Assembly (NCBI RefSeq): GCF_900115625.1
Contig: NZ_FOXD01000002.1
Span: 224,509 to 288,508 of the forward strand
Length of the DNA stretch: 64,000 nt
Source: Salibacterium halotolerans
GTDB lineage: Bacteria; Bacillota; Bacilli; Bacillales; Marinococcaceae
Direction of reading: 5' to 3'
In this document: piece by piece, positions 1-10,518 of the stretch
How positions within the stretch are numbered: position 1 is the stretch's first letter
Layout of the letters: every line of letters starts with the position of its first letter
Notes under the pieces: generated by a model
Told to the model about the DNA's origin: nothing
The model's database searches: none
What the model saw: only the letters and a program-made list of their open reading frames with translations
Program-made: the position numbers and the translations under genes

Positions 1-225
1 GACGGAATCAGAAACCGGACTCTGTTTCTCGTGCTTATCGCCGGAGATGCTTCACCGAATACGCAAAAAAAATTTAAAGATAAATCCAGTCATTATCAGG
101 TTCCTGTGTATATTACCGGAGACCGTCAGCGGCTTGGCAGCTCCGTCGGTAAAGAGAGCCGTGTACTTATTGGTATTACAGACAAAGGCTTTGCAGAAAG
201 GCTGATGACAATGCTGGATGAATAA
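1..225 (+). CDS. rplGA: YlxQ / L7Ae-family RNA-binding protein, 3' part
   Basis: The reading frame is open from base 1 and ends at the TAA before infB, so the 5' end lies outside the window. The visible 74 residues include the DASPNT stretch and the C-terminal pattern [16 protein letters not shown], as in B. subtilis YlxQ, a kink-turn RNA-binding protein of the ribosomal L7Ae/L30e fold. Its place directly before infB, in the nusA-ylxR-ylxQ-infB order, supports the call. The infB ribosome-binding site overlaps the end of this gene, so the two are probably co-transcribed. Confidence 0.85.
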   Translation, partial: DGIRNRTLFLVLIAGDASPNTQKKFKDKSSHYQVPVYITGDRQRLGSSVGKESRVLIGITDKGFAERLMTMLDE

Positions 226-242
226 AGGTGGAGGTTATGCTT

Positions 243-2405
243 ATGAGTAAGATGAGAATTTATGAATATGCCAAAACAGTCAATAAATCCAGTAAGGAAG
301 TAGTGAATGAACTGAAAAATATGAATATACCGGTTTCCAATCACATGTCCGTTATCAGTGAGGACACTGTAGCGAAGCTGGAAGGAAAAAATAACAAGCA
401 GAATGACACGGCAGAGAAGAAGACCGAAGAGCCCGGTAAAAACACCGGAAACAACACCGGAAACAGAAGTAATAAAAACAATACCGGAAACAATGGTCAG
501 CAGGCGGCTCGCCCGGGCGGAAACAACAATCGTAAACACGGCGGGCAGCAGCAGAATCAACCGAAGAATCAACCGAAAAACAAGAAGCCGAACAACAGGA
601 ACAAAGGCAAGAAGAACCGTAAGAACAACGGACGGAAACAGCCGGCACCGACACCTGAAAAAATCACGTTTACCGGCTCTCTGACCGTCGGGGAGCTTGC
701 CGACAAACTGAATAAAGAATCATCCGAAATCATTAAAAAACTCATGAATCTCGGCGTGATGGCTACAATAAACGAGGATCTTGAAAAAGAATCCATTGAA
801 TTAATTGCAGCCGATTATGACGTGGAAGTGGAAGAAGAAGTGGAAGTCGATGAATTAGATCTTGCCCATCAAGTCGAAATTGATGACCCGGAAACGCTCG
901 AAAAACGTCCGCCGGTTGTTACCATCATGGGTCACGTCGACCACGGGAAAACAACACTGCTGGATTCCATCCGCCAAACGAAAGTAACAGCGGGGGAAGC
1001 AGGCGGGATTACCCAGCATATCGGTGCGTACCAGGTGAAAGAAAACGATAAGAAAATCACCTTCCTTGATACACCGGGACACGCCGCATTTACTACGATG
1101 CGGGCGCGCGGGGCCCAGGTGACCGACATTACCATTCTCGTCGTCGCTGCCGATGACGGAGTGATGCCGCAGACAAAAGAAGCGATCAACCACGCGAAAG
1201 CCGCGGAAGTGCCGATCATCGTGGCAGTTAATAAAATGGACAAAGAAGGTGCCAATCCCGACCGGGTCATGCAGGAATTGACCGAGTTTGAACTGGTTCC
1301 GGAAGCATGGGGCGGCGACACGATATTCGTGAACGTTTCCGCCGTGAATAATCAGGGGCTGGATGAACTGCTTGAAATGATTCTGCTTGTCGCCGAAGTG
1401 GAGGAAATTCAGGCCAACCCTTCCAAACGTGCACGCGGAACGGTCGTCGAAGCAAGACTCGATAAAGGGCGCGGCCCGGTAGCGACACTGCTCGTCCAGG
1501 CAGGAACGATGCAGGTCGGCGATCCTATCGTTGTCGGCAACACCCACGGTAAAATACGGGCGATGGTAAGCGACACCGGACAACGCGTGAAATCAGCGGG
1601 GCCTTCCACTCCTGTTGAGATCACCGGTCTGAGCGGAGTGCCGCTTGCCGGGGATCAATTCGTTCAGCTGCAGGACGAAAAGAAAGCCCGCCAGCTCGGT
1701 GAAGCCCGCGCTGTCAGAGCCCGCGAGCAGGAACGCGGCCAGACGGCGAAAGTCAGTATTGATGACCTGTTCAGCCAGATTCAGGAAAATGAAATGAAGG
1801 AAATCAACGTGATTGTAAAAGCCGACGTACAGGGCTCTGTTGAGGCAGTGAAAGGATCACTTGAAAAGATCGAAGTAGAAGGTGTGAAAGTAAATATCAT
1901 TCATGCAGGCGCCGGCGCGATTGCCGAATCCGATATTATTCTGGCGTCTGCATCCAATGCGATTGTCATCGGCTTCAATGTACGGCCGGATGCCAACGCC
2001 AAGCGGACAGCGGAGTCCGAAAAAGTTGATGTCCGGCTGCACCGTGTCATTTATGATGCCATTGAGGAAATCGAATCAGCGATGAAAGGCATGCTGGACC
2101 CGGTTTATCAGGAAAAAGTTATCGGACAGGTGGAAGTCCGCCAGCTCTTTAAAGTATCACGGATTGGTACGATTGCCGGAAGCTACGTCACTGAAGGAAA
2201 AATCACGAGAGATTCCAACGTCCGCGTTATCCGTGAAGGCGTCGTTATCCATGAAGGAAAGATCAATGATTTGAAACGCTACAAAGATGATGCCAAAGAA
2301 GTCCAGTCTGGATATGAGTGCGGTATAACCATTGAAAAATTCAATGACATCAAAGAAGGCGACATTATCGAAGCGTATGTCATGGAGGAAGTTAAACCTG
2401 TATGA
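243..2405 (+). CDS. infB: Translation initiation factor IF-2
   Basis: GTPase that places initiator fMet-tRNA on the 30S subunit and promotes 50S joining. The 720-residue product has the N-terminal [11 protein letters not shown] helix typical of Bacillus IF-2, a long low-complexity Asn/Lys/Gln linker (about residues 60-140), and the GTPase with G1 GHVDHGKTT (about 230), G3 DTPGHAAF (about 276) and G4 NKMD (about 330), then the beta-barrel and C-terminal initiator-tRNA domains. Start ATG 243 is chosen because GGTGGAGG at 227-234 is correctly spaced; ATG 237 is too close to it. The stop overlaps the ylxP start. Confidence 0.97.
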   Translation: MSKMRIYEYAKTVNKSSKEVVNELKNMNIPVSNHMSVISEDTVAKLEGKNNKQNDTAEKKTEEPGKNTGNNTGNRSNKNNTGNNGQQAARPGGNNNRKHGGQQQNQPKNQPKNKKPNNRNKGKKNRKNNGRKQPAPTPEKITFTGSLTVGELADKLNKESSEIIKKLMNLGVMATINEDLEKESIELIAADYDVEVEEEVEVDELDLAHQVEIDDPETLEKRPPVVTIMGHVDHGKTTLLDSIRQTKVTAGEAGGITQHIGAYQVKENDKKITFLDTPGHAAFTTMRARGAQVTDITILVVAADDGVMPQTKEAINHAKAAEVPIIVAVNKMDKEGANPDRVMQELTEFELVPEAWGGDTIFVNVSAVNNQGLDELLEMILLVAEVEEIQANPSKRARGTVVEARLDKGRGPVATLLVQAGTMQVGDPIVVGNTHGKIRAMVSDTGQRVKSAGPSTPVEITGLSGVPLAGDQFVQLQDEKKARQLGEARAVRAREQERGQTAKVSIDDLFSQIQENEMKEINVIVKADVQGSVEAVKGSLEKIEVEGVKVNIIHAGAGAIAESDIILASASNAIVIGFNVRPDANAKRTAESEKVDVRLHRVIYDAIEEIESAMKGMLDPVYQEKVIGQVEVRQLFKVSRIGTIAGSYVTEGKITRDSNVRVIREGVVIHEGKINDLKRYKDDAKEVQSGYECGITIEKFNDIKEGDIIEAYVMEEVKPV

Positions 2406-2680
2406 TAGGTGCCCTTCACTGTGAATGTTACATTTATGGGGCCCGCTCGTTGAAAGAAAAGCGTGCCGTTGTCAAAAGCGTAATGACCAGAGTGAAACAG
2501 AAACTGAATGCCGCCGCTGCTGAAATGGACCATCATGATGTATGGCAGCGGACGGCACTCACCATTGTATCGGTAAACCGTGATCGGGTGGTCGTGGAGC
2601 AGGAACTGCAGAAAGCAGCTGACATGATTGACCGGAACCCGGAACTCGAACGCACCATCACTGAATTGGAATGGCTGTAG
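2402..2680 (+). CDS. ylxP: YlxP, DUF503 family protein
   Basis: Small 92-residue protein of the DUF503 family. The family signature is visible: an N-terminal beta strand, the [11 protein letters not shown] segment and a C-terminal ERTITELEW tail. The start overlaps the infB stop by four bases (ATGA), indicating translational coupling. In B. subtilis ylxP sits at the same place between infB and rbfA. The molecular role is not established; a ribosome-associated role is often suggested from the neighbours. Confidence 0.9.
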   Translation: MIGALHCECYIYGARSLKEKRAVVKSVMTRVKQKLNAAAAEMDHHDVWQRTALTIVSVNRDRVVVEQELQKAADMIDRNPELERTITELEWL

Positions 2681-2699
2681 CTGAAAGGAGGGAACGTTG

Positions 2700-3053
2700 A
2701 TGAGCAATGTCAGAGCAGACCGTGTCGGTGAGCAGATAAAAAAGGAAATGGCTGATATTCTTTCCAGAGAAGTAAAGGATCCCCGTGTTCAGTTTGTCAC
2801 GGTGACGGGTGTGGATGTCACCGGCGACCTTCAGCAGGCCAGAGTGTTTTTCACCGTACTGGGTGATGAAAAAGATCAGGAAGATACCATTCAGGCGCTT
2901 CAGAAAGCCCGCGGATTCATACGAAGTGAAATTGGTAAAAGAGTACAGCTTCGAAAGACGCCGGAAATATCATTTTACTTTGATGAGTCTATTGATTACG
3001 GCAACCGGATTGAACGCCTCCTTAAAGACTTAAATGAAGAAAATCAGGACTAA
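2700..3053 (+). CDS. rbfA: Ribosome-binding factor A
   Basis: Late 30S-assembly factor with a KH-like fold that acts on the 5' end of 16S rRNA. The 117-residue product shows the family pattern: N-terminal [22 protein letters not shown], a central [15 protein letters not shown] strand and the C-terminal [17 protein letters not shown]. Start ATG 2700 follows AAAGGAGGG (2685-2693) with normal spacing; the TTG three bases earlier is in frame but less likely. It lies 19 bp after ylxP in the same operon. Confidence 0.95.
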   Translation: MSNVRADRVGEQIKKEMADILSREVKDPRVQFVTVTGVDVTGDLQQARVFFTVLGDEKDQEDTIQALQKARGFIRSEIGKRVQLRKTPEISFYFDESIDYGNRIERLLKDLNEENQD

Positions 3054-3081
3054 AAGGCTTGGGCCGCTCAAGCCTTTTTCC
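3054..3081 (+). terminator. Hairpin with U-run between rbfA and truB
   Basis: The arms AAGGCTTG and CAAGCCTT enclose a 7-nt GC-rich loop and are followed by a T run. It starts at the rbfA stop codon. It lies inside the conserved infB-rpsO run, so it may attenuate rather than fully stop transcription. Confidence 0.7.
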
Positions 3082-3106
3082 TGTTCTGAATAAAGGTGAT
3101 ATACAT

Positions 3107-4045
3107 ATGGAAAACATGGTCATTCCCCTTTATAAAAACAGAGGATTAACGTCCCATGACTGCGTGAACCGAATCCGACGCCTGTACGGGGTGAAAAAAG
3201 CAGGCCACACCGGAACGCTTGATCCTGAGGTGGAAGGAGTACTGCCGGTCTGTACCGGAAGGGCAACAAAAATCGCCGACTACATGTCCGATGCAGACAA
3301 ACAGTATGAAGCAGAAATCACTCTCGGATACGCTACAACGACCGAAGATGCGGATGGCGCGAAGACCGAAAGCCGGCTTGTAACGACAGTACCGTCTGCA
3401 AAGCAGCTGATGGACACCCTTCAGACTTTTGAAGGAAAACAGAAGCAGATTCCTCCGATGTATTCGGCAGTGAAAGTAAACGGAAAAAAACTGTATGAGT
3501 ACGCCCGTGAAGGAGAAACAGTAGACCGGCCCGCCCGTGATATCGATGTTCATGAGCTTCAGTATCTCGAGGACACACTTACCGCGGGTCCCGAAACGGT
3601 ATCGTTTTCGGTTCGTGTGACCTGCAGCAAAGGGACATTTATTCGTACGCTTGCTGTGGATATCGGCCGCACGCTCGGGTTTCCTGCGCACATGTCCGAT
3701 CTGAAACGAACCCGTTCCGGTCCGGTGGATGCGGGAGACTGCTACACGTTTGAAAAGCTTGAGGCCAAAAAAGCAAACGGGACACTTCATGAGACCGGCT
3801 GGAGCATAGAAACGGCGCTCCGGCATCTTCCTTGTGTTGAAGTTACCGATGAAACGGCGGACAAGATTCGAAACGGAGGCCTGCTCCCTAAAGAAAAAGG
3901 AGCAGCAGAAAGCTCACCCTTTCTGTTTCTGCACGAAAACCGGGCACTTGCTGTCTATCAGATTCATCCCAAAAAACCGGAGCTTATAAAACCGAAAACG
4001 ATGCTGCAGCTTACCGCGCAGCAGTCTGATTCAGGAAATTCATGA
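3107..4045 (+). CDS. truB: tRNA pseudouridine(55) synthase
   Basis: Makes the universal pseudouridine 55 in the T loop of tRNA. The catalytic aspartate lies in GHTGTLDPEVEG near residue 39, and the KXGH-type context and the KQIPPMYSAVKVNGKKLYEYAREG motif are intact. A C-terminal PUA-like region follows. The product is 312 aa from ATG 3107, which is preceded by AAAGGTGA; an in-frame upstream start at 3059 would run through the terminator hairpin and is rejected. Its place between rbfA and ribF matches B. subtilis. Confidence 0.95.
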   Translation: MENMVIPLYKNRGLTSHDCVNRIRRLYGVKKAGHTGTLDPEVEGVLPVCTGRATKIADYMSDADKQYEAEITLGYATTTEDADGAKTESRLVTTVPSAKQLMDTLQTFEGKQKQIPPMYSAVKVNGKKLYEYAREGETVDRPARDIDVHELQYLEDTLTAGPETVSFSVRVTCSKGTFIRTLAVDIGRTLGFPAHMSDLKRTRSGPVDAGDCYTFEKLEAKKANGTLHETGWSIETALRHLPCVEVTDETADKIRNGGLLPKEKGAAESSPFLFLHENRALAVYQIHPKKPELIKPKTMLQLTAQQSDSGNS

Positions 4046-4062
4046 TCGGCAGGTGAACATCG

Positions 4063-5031
4063 TTGCAAACTTTCTACCTATCCCATCAAAAAGAAATACC
4101 ATCAGGCTTTCCGGATATGGTGCTTGCCCTCGGCTATTTTGACGGCGTGCATACCGGTCATCAGGAAGTAATCCGCACCGCCGCTGCCATCGCAGCTGAA
4201 AAGAACTGTGCGCTGGGCGTTATGACATTTCATCCTCACCCCAAAGTTGTTCTTTCCGCCGAAACGAATGAAAACAATATGCGCTACCTCACCCCCCTTT
4301 CCCATAAAGAGGAATGTCTGCAGGAGCAGGGACCGGATTATCTGTTTGTTGTTCAGTTTGACAAACAATTCGCCTCTAAGGAGCCGCAGGAATTTGTGGA
4401 TCAGTATCTTATCGGTCTTCAGGCTGTTCATGTCACGGCCGGATTTGATTATTCCTACGGGCGTCTGGGAAGAGGCACAATGGAAACTCTACCGTTTCAT
4501 TCCAGAGGAAGGTTCGGACAAACCATTGTTGGAGAAGTAACCCGTAACGGCGAAAAAATCAGTTCCACTGCAGTGAAAGAATGCATCCAGACCGGGGATA
4601 TTGAAAAAGCCGGCTCTCTGCTCGGAAGACCATACAGTATCCGGGGCGTTGTAGAAGGAGGAGAGCAGCGCGGGCGTACAATCGGTTTTCCGACAGCGAA
4701 CATCCATAAACACGATCTCTATATTGTGCCGGCGCCGGGAGTCTATGCCGTCCGCATCTATGTCGGAGGCCGGTGGCTCGACGGGGCAGCCAGTATTGGA
4801 TTTAAACCAACTTTCCATGACGAGGCACCCGAAGACCCGGTCATCGAAGTATATATCTTTGACTTTAACCAGGACATTTACGGCGAAAATGTGGAAGTCT
4901 GTTTTTACACATTCATCCGCGGGGAAGAAACATTCAACAGTGCCGAAGAATTGATAGAAGAAATGAACAGGGATGTGGAAAAAGCACGTACCGTGCTGGC
5001 CGCCCGTTCTGATGTGCCCGGTACATCCTGA
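4063..5031 (+). CDS. ribF: Bifunctional riboflavin kinase / FAD synthetase
   Basis: Converts riboflavin to FMN and FMN to FAD. The N-terminal nucleotidyltransferase half shows GYFDGVHTGHQ and TFHPHPK. The C-terminal flavokinase half shows GFPTANI near residue 210 and the GVYAV strand. The length of 322 aa is normal. The start is TTG 4063, 17 bp after truB. B. subtilis calls the orthologue ribC; there its loss deregulates the riboflavin operon through the FMN riboswitch. Confidence 0.94.
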   Translation: MQTFYLSHQKEIPSGFPDMVLALGYFDGVHTGHQEVIRTAAAIAAEKNCALGVMTFHPHPKVVLSAETNENNMRYLTPLSHKEECLQEQGPDYLFVVQFDKQFASKEPQEFVDQYLIGLQAVHVTAGFDYSYGRLGRGTMETLPFHSRGRFGQTIVGEVTRNGEKISSTAVKECIQTGDIEKAGSLLGRPYSIRGVVEGGEQRGRTIGFPTANIHKHDLYIVPAPGVYAVRIYVGGRWLDGAASIGFKPTFHDEAPEDPVIEVYIFDFNQDIYGENVEVCFYTFIRGEETFNSAEELIEEMNRDVEKARTVLAARSDVPGTS

Positions 5032-5041
5032 AATTTTTCTC

Positions 5042-5070
5042 TTGCATTCTGCGGTTAAAACCGGTATGCT
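5042..5070 (+). promoter_or_regulatory. Sigma-A-type promoter for rpsO
   Basis: A -35 TTGCAT (5042-5047), a 17-bp spacer and a -10 TATGCT (5065-5070) lie about 100 bp upstream of rpsO. The remaining leader to the ribosome-binding site would be about 80 nt. Confidence 0.55.
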
Positions 5071-5169
5071 GATGATTGTAACAGCAAGCCAGCCATTGCT
5101 CGGTCAAAACGTACCTCCGGCGTGTGACTGGGGAATCGGCGGTTATTAAAAGAATAGGAGGTGCCTGAC

Positions 5170-5439
5170 ATGGCATTGACAATTGAAAGAAAACAGGAAC
5201 TGGTACAGGAGTTCAAGACGCATGAAAACGACACTGGTTCTCCGGAAGTCCAGATTGCTATCCTGACAGAACAGATTACGACGTTAAACCAGCACCTGCG
5301 GGATCATAAAAAGGACCACCATTCCCGCCGGGGTCTGCTTAAAATGGTCGGTAAACGCCGTAACCTGCTGACATTTCTGCGGAAGAAAGACGTAACAAGA
5401 TACCGCAGTCTGATCAAAAAGCTGGGTCTGCGCCGATAA
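5170..5439 (+). CDS. rpsO: 30S ribosomal protein S15
   Basis: Primary 16S rRNA-binding protein of the central domain. The 89-residue product has the full S15 pattern, including [16 protein letters not shown], the [19 protein letters not shown] helix and the [12 protein letters not shown] terminus. ATG 5170 follows AGGAGGTG; the in-frame ATG 5161 overlaps that Shine-Dalgarno and is rejected. It has its own promoter upstream and a strong terminator downstream. Confidence 0.98.
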   Translation: MALTIERKQELVQEFKTHENDTGSPEVQIAILTEQITTLNQHLRDHKKDHHSRRGLLKMVGKRRNLLTFLRKKDVTRYRSLIKKLGLRR

Positions 5440-5442
5440 AGA

Positions 5443-5470
5443 AAAAAGCGGGAGTAATCTCCCGCTTTTT
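5443..5470 (+). terminator. Rho-independent terminator of rpsO
   Basis: GCGGGAG and CTCCCGC form a perfect 7-bp stem with loop TAAT, extended by A/T pairs, then five T. A second GC hairpin (GGGCCG/CGGCCC) lies just downstream at about 5493-5516. Confidence 0.9.
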
Positions 5471-5578
5471 GTTATGGATAAAAAAACACAGGGGCCGGGT
5501 TTTCCGCAGCGGCCCGGCATCCATGTTTTTTACAGGCTGGAAAGAGTCACTCCGCGCTTTTCTTATTAACCGCAGGAA

Positions 5579-5607
5579 TTGTAAAATATAAGACAGAAGG
5601 ATACACT
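5579..5607 (+). promoter_or_regulatory. Possible promoter of pnp
   Basis: TTGTAA (5579-5584), a 17-bp spacer and TACACT (5602-5607) lie about 40 bp upstream of the pnp start. The -10 is weak; the position after the rpsO terminator supports it. Confidence 0.35.
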
Positions 5608-5644
5608 TAAACATAAGAACATAATAGTACAGGAGGAAAATCCT

Positions 5645-7741
5645 TTGGGAATGGAACAAAATATGCACACATTTACTCTCGACTGGGCCGGCCGGCAGTT
5701 AACGATTGAAACCGGCCATCTTGCCAAACAGGCAAACGGAGCCGTTATGGTCAGATACGGAGACACAGCCGTTCTTTCCACAGCCACGGCGTCAGATACT
5801 CCGAAAGACCTTCCTTTTTTCCCGTTGACCGTCAATTATGAAGAACGCCTTTACGCGGCAGGAAAAATACCGGGAGGCTTCATTAAAAGAGAAGGACGTC
5901 CGAGTGATGAAGCTGTACTCACGAGCCGTCTGATCGACCGTCCGATCCGCCCTCTGTTTCCGGATGGTTTCAGAAATGAAGTACAGGTCGTCAGCATGGT
6001 CATGAGTTCGGATCAGAACTGCTCGTCGGAAATGGCGGCTATGCTTGGTTCATCGCTGGCGCTGTCTTTGTCCGATATTCCTTTTTCAGGACCTGTCGCA
6101 GGCGTGCAGGTCGGTAGAGTTGACGGGGAATTTGTCATTAACCCTACCGTTGAACAGGAAGAAAAAAGCGATATTGAATTGACGGTCGCCGGTACGAAAG
6201 ATGCGATCAACATGGTCGAAGCCGGTGCCTCGGAAGTACCGGAGGAAGATATGCTGGAAGCCATCATGTTTGGTCATGAAGAAATAAAAAGACTGGTGGC
6301 TTTTCAGGAAGAAATTTCAACGGAAGCCGGCACCGATGAAGTGATGGAAGTCGAACTGAAGCAGCCGCCGGAAGAACTGGAAGAGCGGGTGCGTGAAACG
6401 GGGGAAACCGGCATTAAGGAAGCCGTTCTTGTCAAAGAGAAAAAAGCACGGGAACAGGCGATAGATGAAGCAAAGGATGCTGTGGTAGAGCAGTTTGACG
6501 AAGAAGAGCAGGAAGATGTGAAAGATATACTGCAGGGAATCGTCAAAGAAGAATTCCGTCGTTTCATCACCGAAGAAAAGATCCGCCCGGATGGACGCGG
6601 ACCGGAAGAAATCAGAGACCTTGCTTCCCAGGTGCAGCTGCTTCCGCGCACGCATGGTTCCGGCCTTTTCACCCGCGGCCAGACACAGGCACTCAGCGTG
6701 TGTACGCTCGGACCGCTCGGTGATGTACAGGTTCTCGACGGGCTCGGCATGGAAGAGTCGAAGCGCTTCATGCACCACTATAACTTTCCGCAGTTCAGTG
6801 TCGGCGAAACAGGACCGATGCGCGGACCGGGACGCCGTGAAATCGGACACGGGGCTCTCGGCGAGCGGGCGCTTGAACCGGTTATCCCGCCTGAGAAGGA
6901 CTTCCCGTATACGATACGGCTCGTGTCGGAAGTGCTCGAATCCAACGGCTCCACTTCCCAGGCAAGTATCTGCGCCAGTATCCTTGCCATGATGGACGCC
7001 GGTGTCCCGATTAAAGCTCCGGTAGCCGGTATCGCGATGGGTCTTGTGAAAGAAGGAGAAGACCTCACTGTATTGACCGACATTCAGGGAATGGAAGACG
7101 CGCTAGGCGATATGGACTTTAAGGTGGCCGGAACCGAAGAAGGTGTAACGGCACTGCAGATGGATATCAAGATTGCCGGTATCAACCGGGAAGTACTGGA
7201 ATATGCGCTCGAAAAAGCCCGTTCCGCCCGAATGAAAGTCCTCGGCAATATGCTTTCGACCATCAGCGAAACGAGAAACGAACTGTCCGAATACGCACCG
7301 AAAATCCTTACCATGTCGATTTCTTCGGATAAAATCCGTGACGTCATCGGACCGAGCGGAAAAACAATCAATCAGATTATTGAAGACACCGGCGTGAAGA
7401 TTGATATTGAACAGGATGGCACGGTATATATTTCCTCGACCGATGCAAAAGCCAATGACGACGCGAAAAAACAGATTGAAGATCTGGTTCGTGAAGTGGA
7501 AGTCGGCGAAACGTACCTCGGGAAAGTGAAGCGTATTGAAAAATTCGGTGCTTTCGTGGAGATCATCAAAGGAAAAGACGGCCTGGTTCATATATCCCAG
7601 CTGGCGGAAGAACGCGTGAACAAAGTGGAAGATGTTGTGCAGATCGGGGATGAAATTTTCGTGAAGGTAACGGAAATTGATAATCAGGGACGTATTAATC
7701 TTTCCAGAAAAGCGCTTCTGAACGAACAGAGTCAAAGCTGA
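5645..7741 (+). CDS. pnp: Polynucleotide phosphorylase
   Basis: 3'-5' phosphorolytic exoribonuclease. The 698-residue product has two RNase PH domains joined by a helical linker rich in Glu, then a KH domain ([15 protein letters not shown], about 561) and an S1 domain (about 625-695). The conserved [20 protein letters not shown] and [12 protein letters not shown] motifs are intact. The start is TTG 5645, 7 nt after AGGAGGA and giving MGMEQ like B. subtilis MGQEK; the ATG at 5651 is the alternative. Confidence 0.97.
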   Translation: MGMEQNMHTFTLDWAGRQLTIETGHLAKQANGAVMVRYGDTAVLSTATASDTPKDLPFFPLTVNYEERLYAAGKIPGGFIKREGRPSDEAVLTSRLIDRPIRPLFPDGFRNEVQVVSMVMSSDQNCSSEMAAMLGSSLALSLSDIPFSGPVAGVQVGRVDGEFVINPTVEQEEKSDIELTVAGTKDAINMVEAGASEVPEEDMLEAIMFGHEEIKRLVAFQEEISTEAGTDEVMEVELKQPPEELEERVRETGETGIKEAVLVKEKKAREQAIDEAKDAVVEQFDEEEQEDVKDILQGIVKEEFRRFITEEKIRPDGRGPEEIRDLASQVQLLPRTHGSGLFTRGQTQALSVCTLGPLGDVQVLDGLGMEESKRFMHHYNFPQFSVGETGPMRGPGRREIGHGALGERALEPVIPPEKDFPYTIRLVSEVLESNGSTSQASICASILAMMDAGVPIKAPVAGIAMGLVKEGEDLTVLTDIQGMEDALGDMDFKVAGTEEGVTALQMDIKIAGINREVLEYALEKARSARMKVLGNMLSTISETRNELSEYAPKILTMSISSDKIRDVIGPSGKTINQIIEDTGVKIDIEQDGTVYISSTDAKANDDAKKQIEDLVREVEVGETYLGKVKRIEKFGAFVEIIKGKDGLVHISQLAEERVNKVEDVVQIGDEIFVKVTEIDNQGRINLSRKALLNEQSQS

Positions 7742-7758
7742 ACAAACCGGGTGTAGGA

Positions 7759-7787
7759 AAGACTTGGCAGAGGCCAAGTTCTTTTTC
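7759..7787 (+). terminator. Terminator of pnp
   Basis: ACTTGGC and GCCAAGT form a perfect 7-bp stem with loop AGAG followed by a T-rich tail. Confidence 0.88.
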
Positions 7788-7840
7788 ATGTTCTAACTCC
7801 TGCTTTATCAATCATATTGTACAAGCAGGAGGGAGATATC

Positions 7841-8800
7841 ATGAAAAAGCTGCTGCTCGCCTTGCCGGTTTTTCTCATCATCATGATTGCGATTTTTGTG
7901 AATAGTCCGCCTCTGTATCATTTTTTTTCTGTACATAACGAAGAGGCCGTTCCAGTCTCCTCGGATCCTTCGGGAGATTCACTGTATGAAAAACTGGAAC
8001 GGGCAGCTGGACAGTGGAATGAACCGCCTCGTGACGCGGTCATTGACAAAGTGTGGAAAGCGCTTCCGGGTTATAATGGAAGAATGGTCAATATGAAAGA
8101 CTCCTATGAAGCCATGAAAGAGCAAGGACGATTTCAAAAAGAGGATATTGTTTTTGAACAGGTTCCTCCGAAGGTGCACCTTGATGATCTTCCTCCTGCT
8201 CCTGTTTACAGAGGAAATCCGGCTAAACCTGCCGCAGCGTTGATGATCAATGTGTCCTGGGGAGACGATTACATTCCCCGGATGCTGAAAGTTCTGAGGG
8301 AAGAAAAAGTGAAAGCGACGTTTTTCCTCGAAGGACGGTGGGTGCGCAATCAACCGAAATCGGCAAAAATGATAATGGAAGAAGGCCACGAAATCGGCAG
8401 TCATGCGTACTCGCATCCAGACATGGCGGCATCTTCAGAGGAAGAGATCACGCAGCAGCTCAAGCAGACCGATGATGTTCTTAAAGCGGTGCTGTCAGAG
8501 GATCCGGAATTGTTCGCTCCGCCGTCCGGCAGTTATAATGATCAGGTTGTGGAGACGGCCGATGATCTGGGTATGCATACGATTTTATGGACGGTGGATA
8601 CGGTGGACTGGAAAGATCCGGAACCTTCTGCTATGGCATCACGGGCGGCAGAAAAGGTGGAGAACGGTTCCCTTATTTTAATGCACCCCACGGAGGCGGC
8701 CTCTGCGGGACTGAGAGAAATGATTGAAGGAATCAGAGCGGAGGGAATACGTCTGGATACCGTATCCGGTGTATTGGATGAAACTCGTATAGATAGATAG
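7841..8800 (+). CDS. ylxY: YlxY-type polysaccharide deacetylase, membrane-anchored
   Basis: NodB-homology carbohydrate deacetylase expected outside the membrane. Residues 1-25 form a signal anchor (MKKLLLALPVFLIIMIAIFV). The NodB domain spans about 125-300, with the metal-binding HEIGSHAYSHPD motif. The canonical TFDDG is replaced by NVSWGDD, as in the sporulation-associated YlxY group, so catalysis may be altered. The gene is 319 aa from ATG 7841, preceded by GGAGGGAG. The pnp-ylxY-mlpA order is that of B. subtilis, where ylxY is sporulation linked. Confidence 0.88.
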   Translation: MKKLLLALPVFLIIMIAIFVNSPPLYHFFSVHNEEAVPVSSDPSGDSLYEKLERAAGQWNEPPRDAVIDKVWKALPGYNGRMVNMKDSYEAMKEQGRFQKEDIVFEQVPPKVHLDDLPPAPVYRGNPAKPAAALMINVSWGDDYIPRMLKVLREEKVKATFFLEGRWVRNQPKSAKMIMEEGHEIGSHAYSHPDMAASSEEEITQQLKQTDDVLKAVLSEDPELFAPPSGSYNDQVVETADDLGMHTILWTVDTVDWKDPEPSAMASRAAEKVENGSLILMHPTEAASAGLREMIEGIRAEGIRLDTVSGVLDETRIDR

Positions 8801-8828
8801 GACAACGGAGAAGGAGGCACTGTTTATC

Positions 8829-10073
8829 ATGAAAAGAAACAGATTATCCAACGGACTGCGGGTCGTAACCGAACATACGACGACAGTACAGTCGATGACC
8901 ATCGGCATTTGGATCAAAACAGGTTCAAGGTATGAGACTGCCGAAGAAAACGGCATATCACATTTTCTGGAACATATGTTTTTTAAGGGGACCGTTCACC
9001 GCAGTGCCGCCGAGATTGCGGAAAGTTTTGATAAAATTGGTGGAGACGTGAACGCCTTTACATCCAAGGAATATACCTGTTTTTACGCCAAAGTGCTGGA
9101 TAAACATACAAAAACCGCTTTATCCATTCTGGCTGATATGCTTTTTCATTCCACGTTTGATCAGGAAGAGATTGAAAAAGAAAAGCAGGTGGTTATGGAG
9201 GAAATTAAAATGGTGGAGGATACGCCGGATGATATCATCCATGATTACCTGGACCGGGAGGCTTTCGGGCATCATCCGCTTGCCCGTCCTATTCTTGGAA
9301 CAGAGGAATCTGTACGTGCGTTCACAAGAGACGGCATTCTTGATTTCAGGGAAAGACATTACACAGCCGGCAATATGGTCATATCCCTTGTCGGCAATGA
9401 AAGCAGTGAACTAATAGAACAGCTGGAAAGGTTGTTCGGTGGTCTGCCGCGTGGGTACGTGGAACAGCCTTTTGAGAAACCACTGTTTCTGCCGGGTAAA
9501 ACGGGAATTCAAAAAGAAACCGAACAGGCTCATTTGTGTATCGGTTTCCCGGGTGCTCCTATGGACGATGAAGCGATGTATCCATTAATGCTGATGAATA
9601 ATGCGCTGGGAGACAGCATGAGCAGCCGTCTGTTTCAACGGATCCGCGAGGATAGAGGGCTTGCTTATTCCGTTTTTTCCTATCACGTGCCATTTCTGGA
9701 TACTGGTATGCTTACCATTTATGCGGGAACAGGGCTGAAGCAGCAGGAGGAAGCGGCCGCAGCTGTCTTTGAAGTGGTGGAAAACATCGCCGCAGACGGG
9801 CTGACAGATAAAGAGATCGAGAATGGAAAAGAACAGCTGAAAGGAAATATAATACTCGGTCTGGAAAGTACCTCGAGCCGCATGTCCAGAAATGGGAAAA
9901 ATGAACTGATGCTCGGACGGCACCGGACACTGGAAGATACCGTGCAGCGGCTTGATCATGTAACGAAGGAAGATATCCAGCAGACTGCCTCTGCTATGTT
10001 CCGGTCCGACTACGCGCTTTCTTTTATATCAGACAACGGCCTCATCCCGTCTGTCGGAAAAGAAAATGGTTAA
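8829..10073 (+). CDS. mlpA: M16 family zinc peptidase MlpA/YmxG
   Basis: Mitochondrial-processing-peptidase-like zinc metalloprotease. The inverted zinc motif HFLEH lies near residue 46, and the second glutamate is in the downstream EKQVVMEEIKM segment. A second M16 half follows with the RGLAYSV motif. The length of 414 aa is typical. The start ATG 8829 follows AAGGAGG. In B. subtilis MlpA affects expression of exported proteases; here only the family is visible. Confidence 0.9.
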   Translation: MKRNRLSNGLRVVTEHTTTVQSMTIGIWIKTGSRYETAEENGISHFLEHMFFKGTVHRSAAEIAESFDKIGGDVNAFTSKEYTCFYAKVLDKHTKTALSILADMLFHSTFDQEEIEKEKQVVMEEIKMVEDTPDDIIHDYLDREAFGHHPLARPILGTEESVRAFTRDGILDFRERHYTAGNMVISLVGNESSELIEQLERLFGGLPRGYVEQPFEKPLFLPGKTGIQKETEQAHLCIGFPGAPMDDEAMYPLMLMNNALGDSMSSRLFQRIREDRGLAYSVFSYHVPFLDTGMLTIYAGTGLKQQEEAAAAVFEVVENIAADGLTDKEIENGKEQLKGNIILGLESTSSRMSRNGKNELMLGRHRTLEDTVQRLDHVTKEDIQQTASAMFRSDYALSFISDNGLIPSVGKENG

Positions 10074-10103
10074 TAGAGAACAGGGGGCAAGGAGTGTGAT
10101 CCC

Positions 10104-10355
10104 GTGCTGTTAAGTGATATATCCAGAAAAGAGATTATCGATGGAAATCAAGCAGAAAAACTGGGAATGCCGGGACGCATGGAACTCGACATTGATGAAA
10201 ACAGCGGCCGGATCAGAGAAATAATCATTTCCTCCTCCCCGCTTCGGAGAAGAGCAGGGGAGTGGAGGTTCCACTGGGAGGATATCTTGAAAATCGGAGA
10301 AGATGTGCTTATCATGGATGCCGGGAAAGGCCGAACCAAAAGATCGAAAGAGTAA
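10104..10355 (+). CDS. ymxH: YlmC/YmxH family PRC-barrel protein
   Basis: Small 83-residue PRC-barrel-like protein of the YlmC/YmxH sporulation family. The LLSDISRKEIIDGNQAEKLG opening and the WEDILKIGEDVLIM strand are diagnostic. The start is GTG 10104 after AAGGAGTG. It lies between mlpA and the dipicolinate operon as in B. subtilis. No biochemical role is established. Confidence 0.85.
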   Translation: MLLSDISRKEIIDGNQAEKLGMPGRMELDIDENSGRIREIIISSSPLRRRAGEWRFHWEDILKIGEDVLIMDAGKGRTKRSKE

Positions 10356-10403
10356 AACGTGAAAAGAAACAGTGCAGAACAAAACAATACAGACAGAATC
10401 AAC

Positions 10404-10459
10404 ATCCGAACGATATGTGCAGGTTTTTTACAAAGCCTGCGGTATCGTTCGGATTTTTA
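10404..10459 (+). terminator. Terminator after ymxH
   Basis: A long stem (ATCCGAACGATA with TATCGTTCGGAT, and GCAGG with CCTGC) is followed by five T. It separates ymxH from the dpa operon. Confidence 0.9.
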
Positions 10460-10518
10460 TATGGTATCTGTCTTTTGCCCCGTGCTGTCATGCCGGGTCT
10501 TTTTCCTGTTCCGCGTTT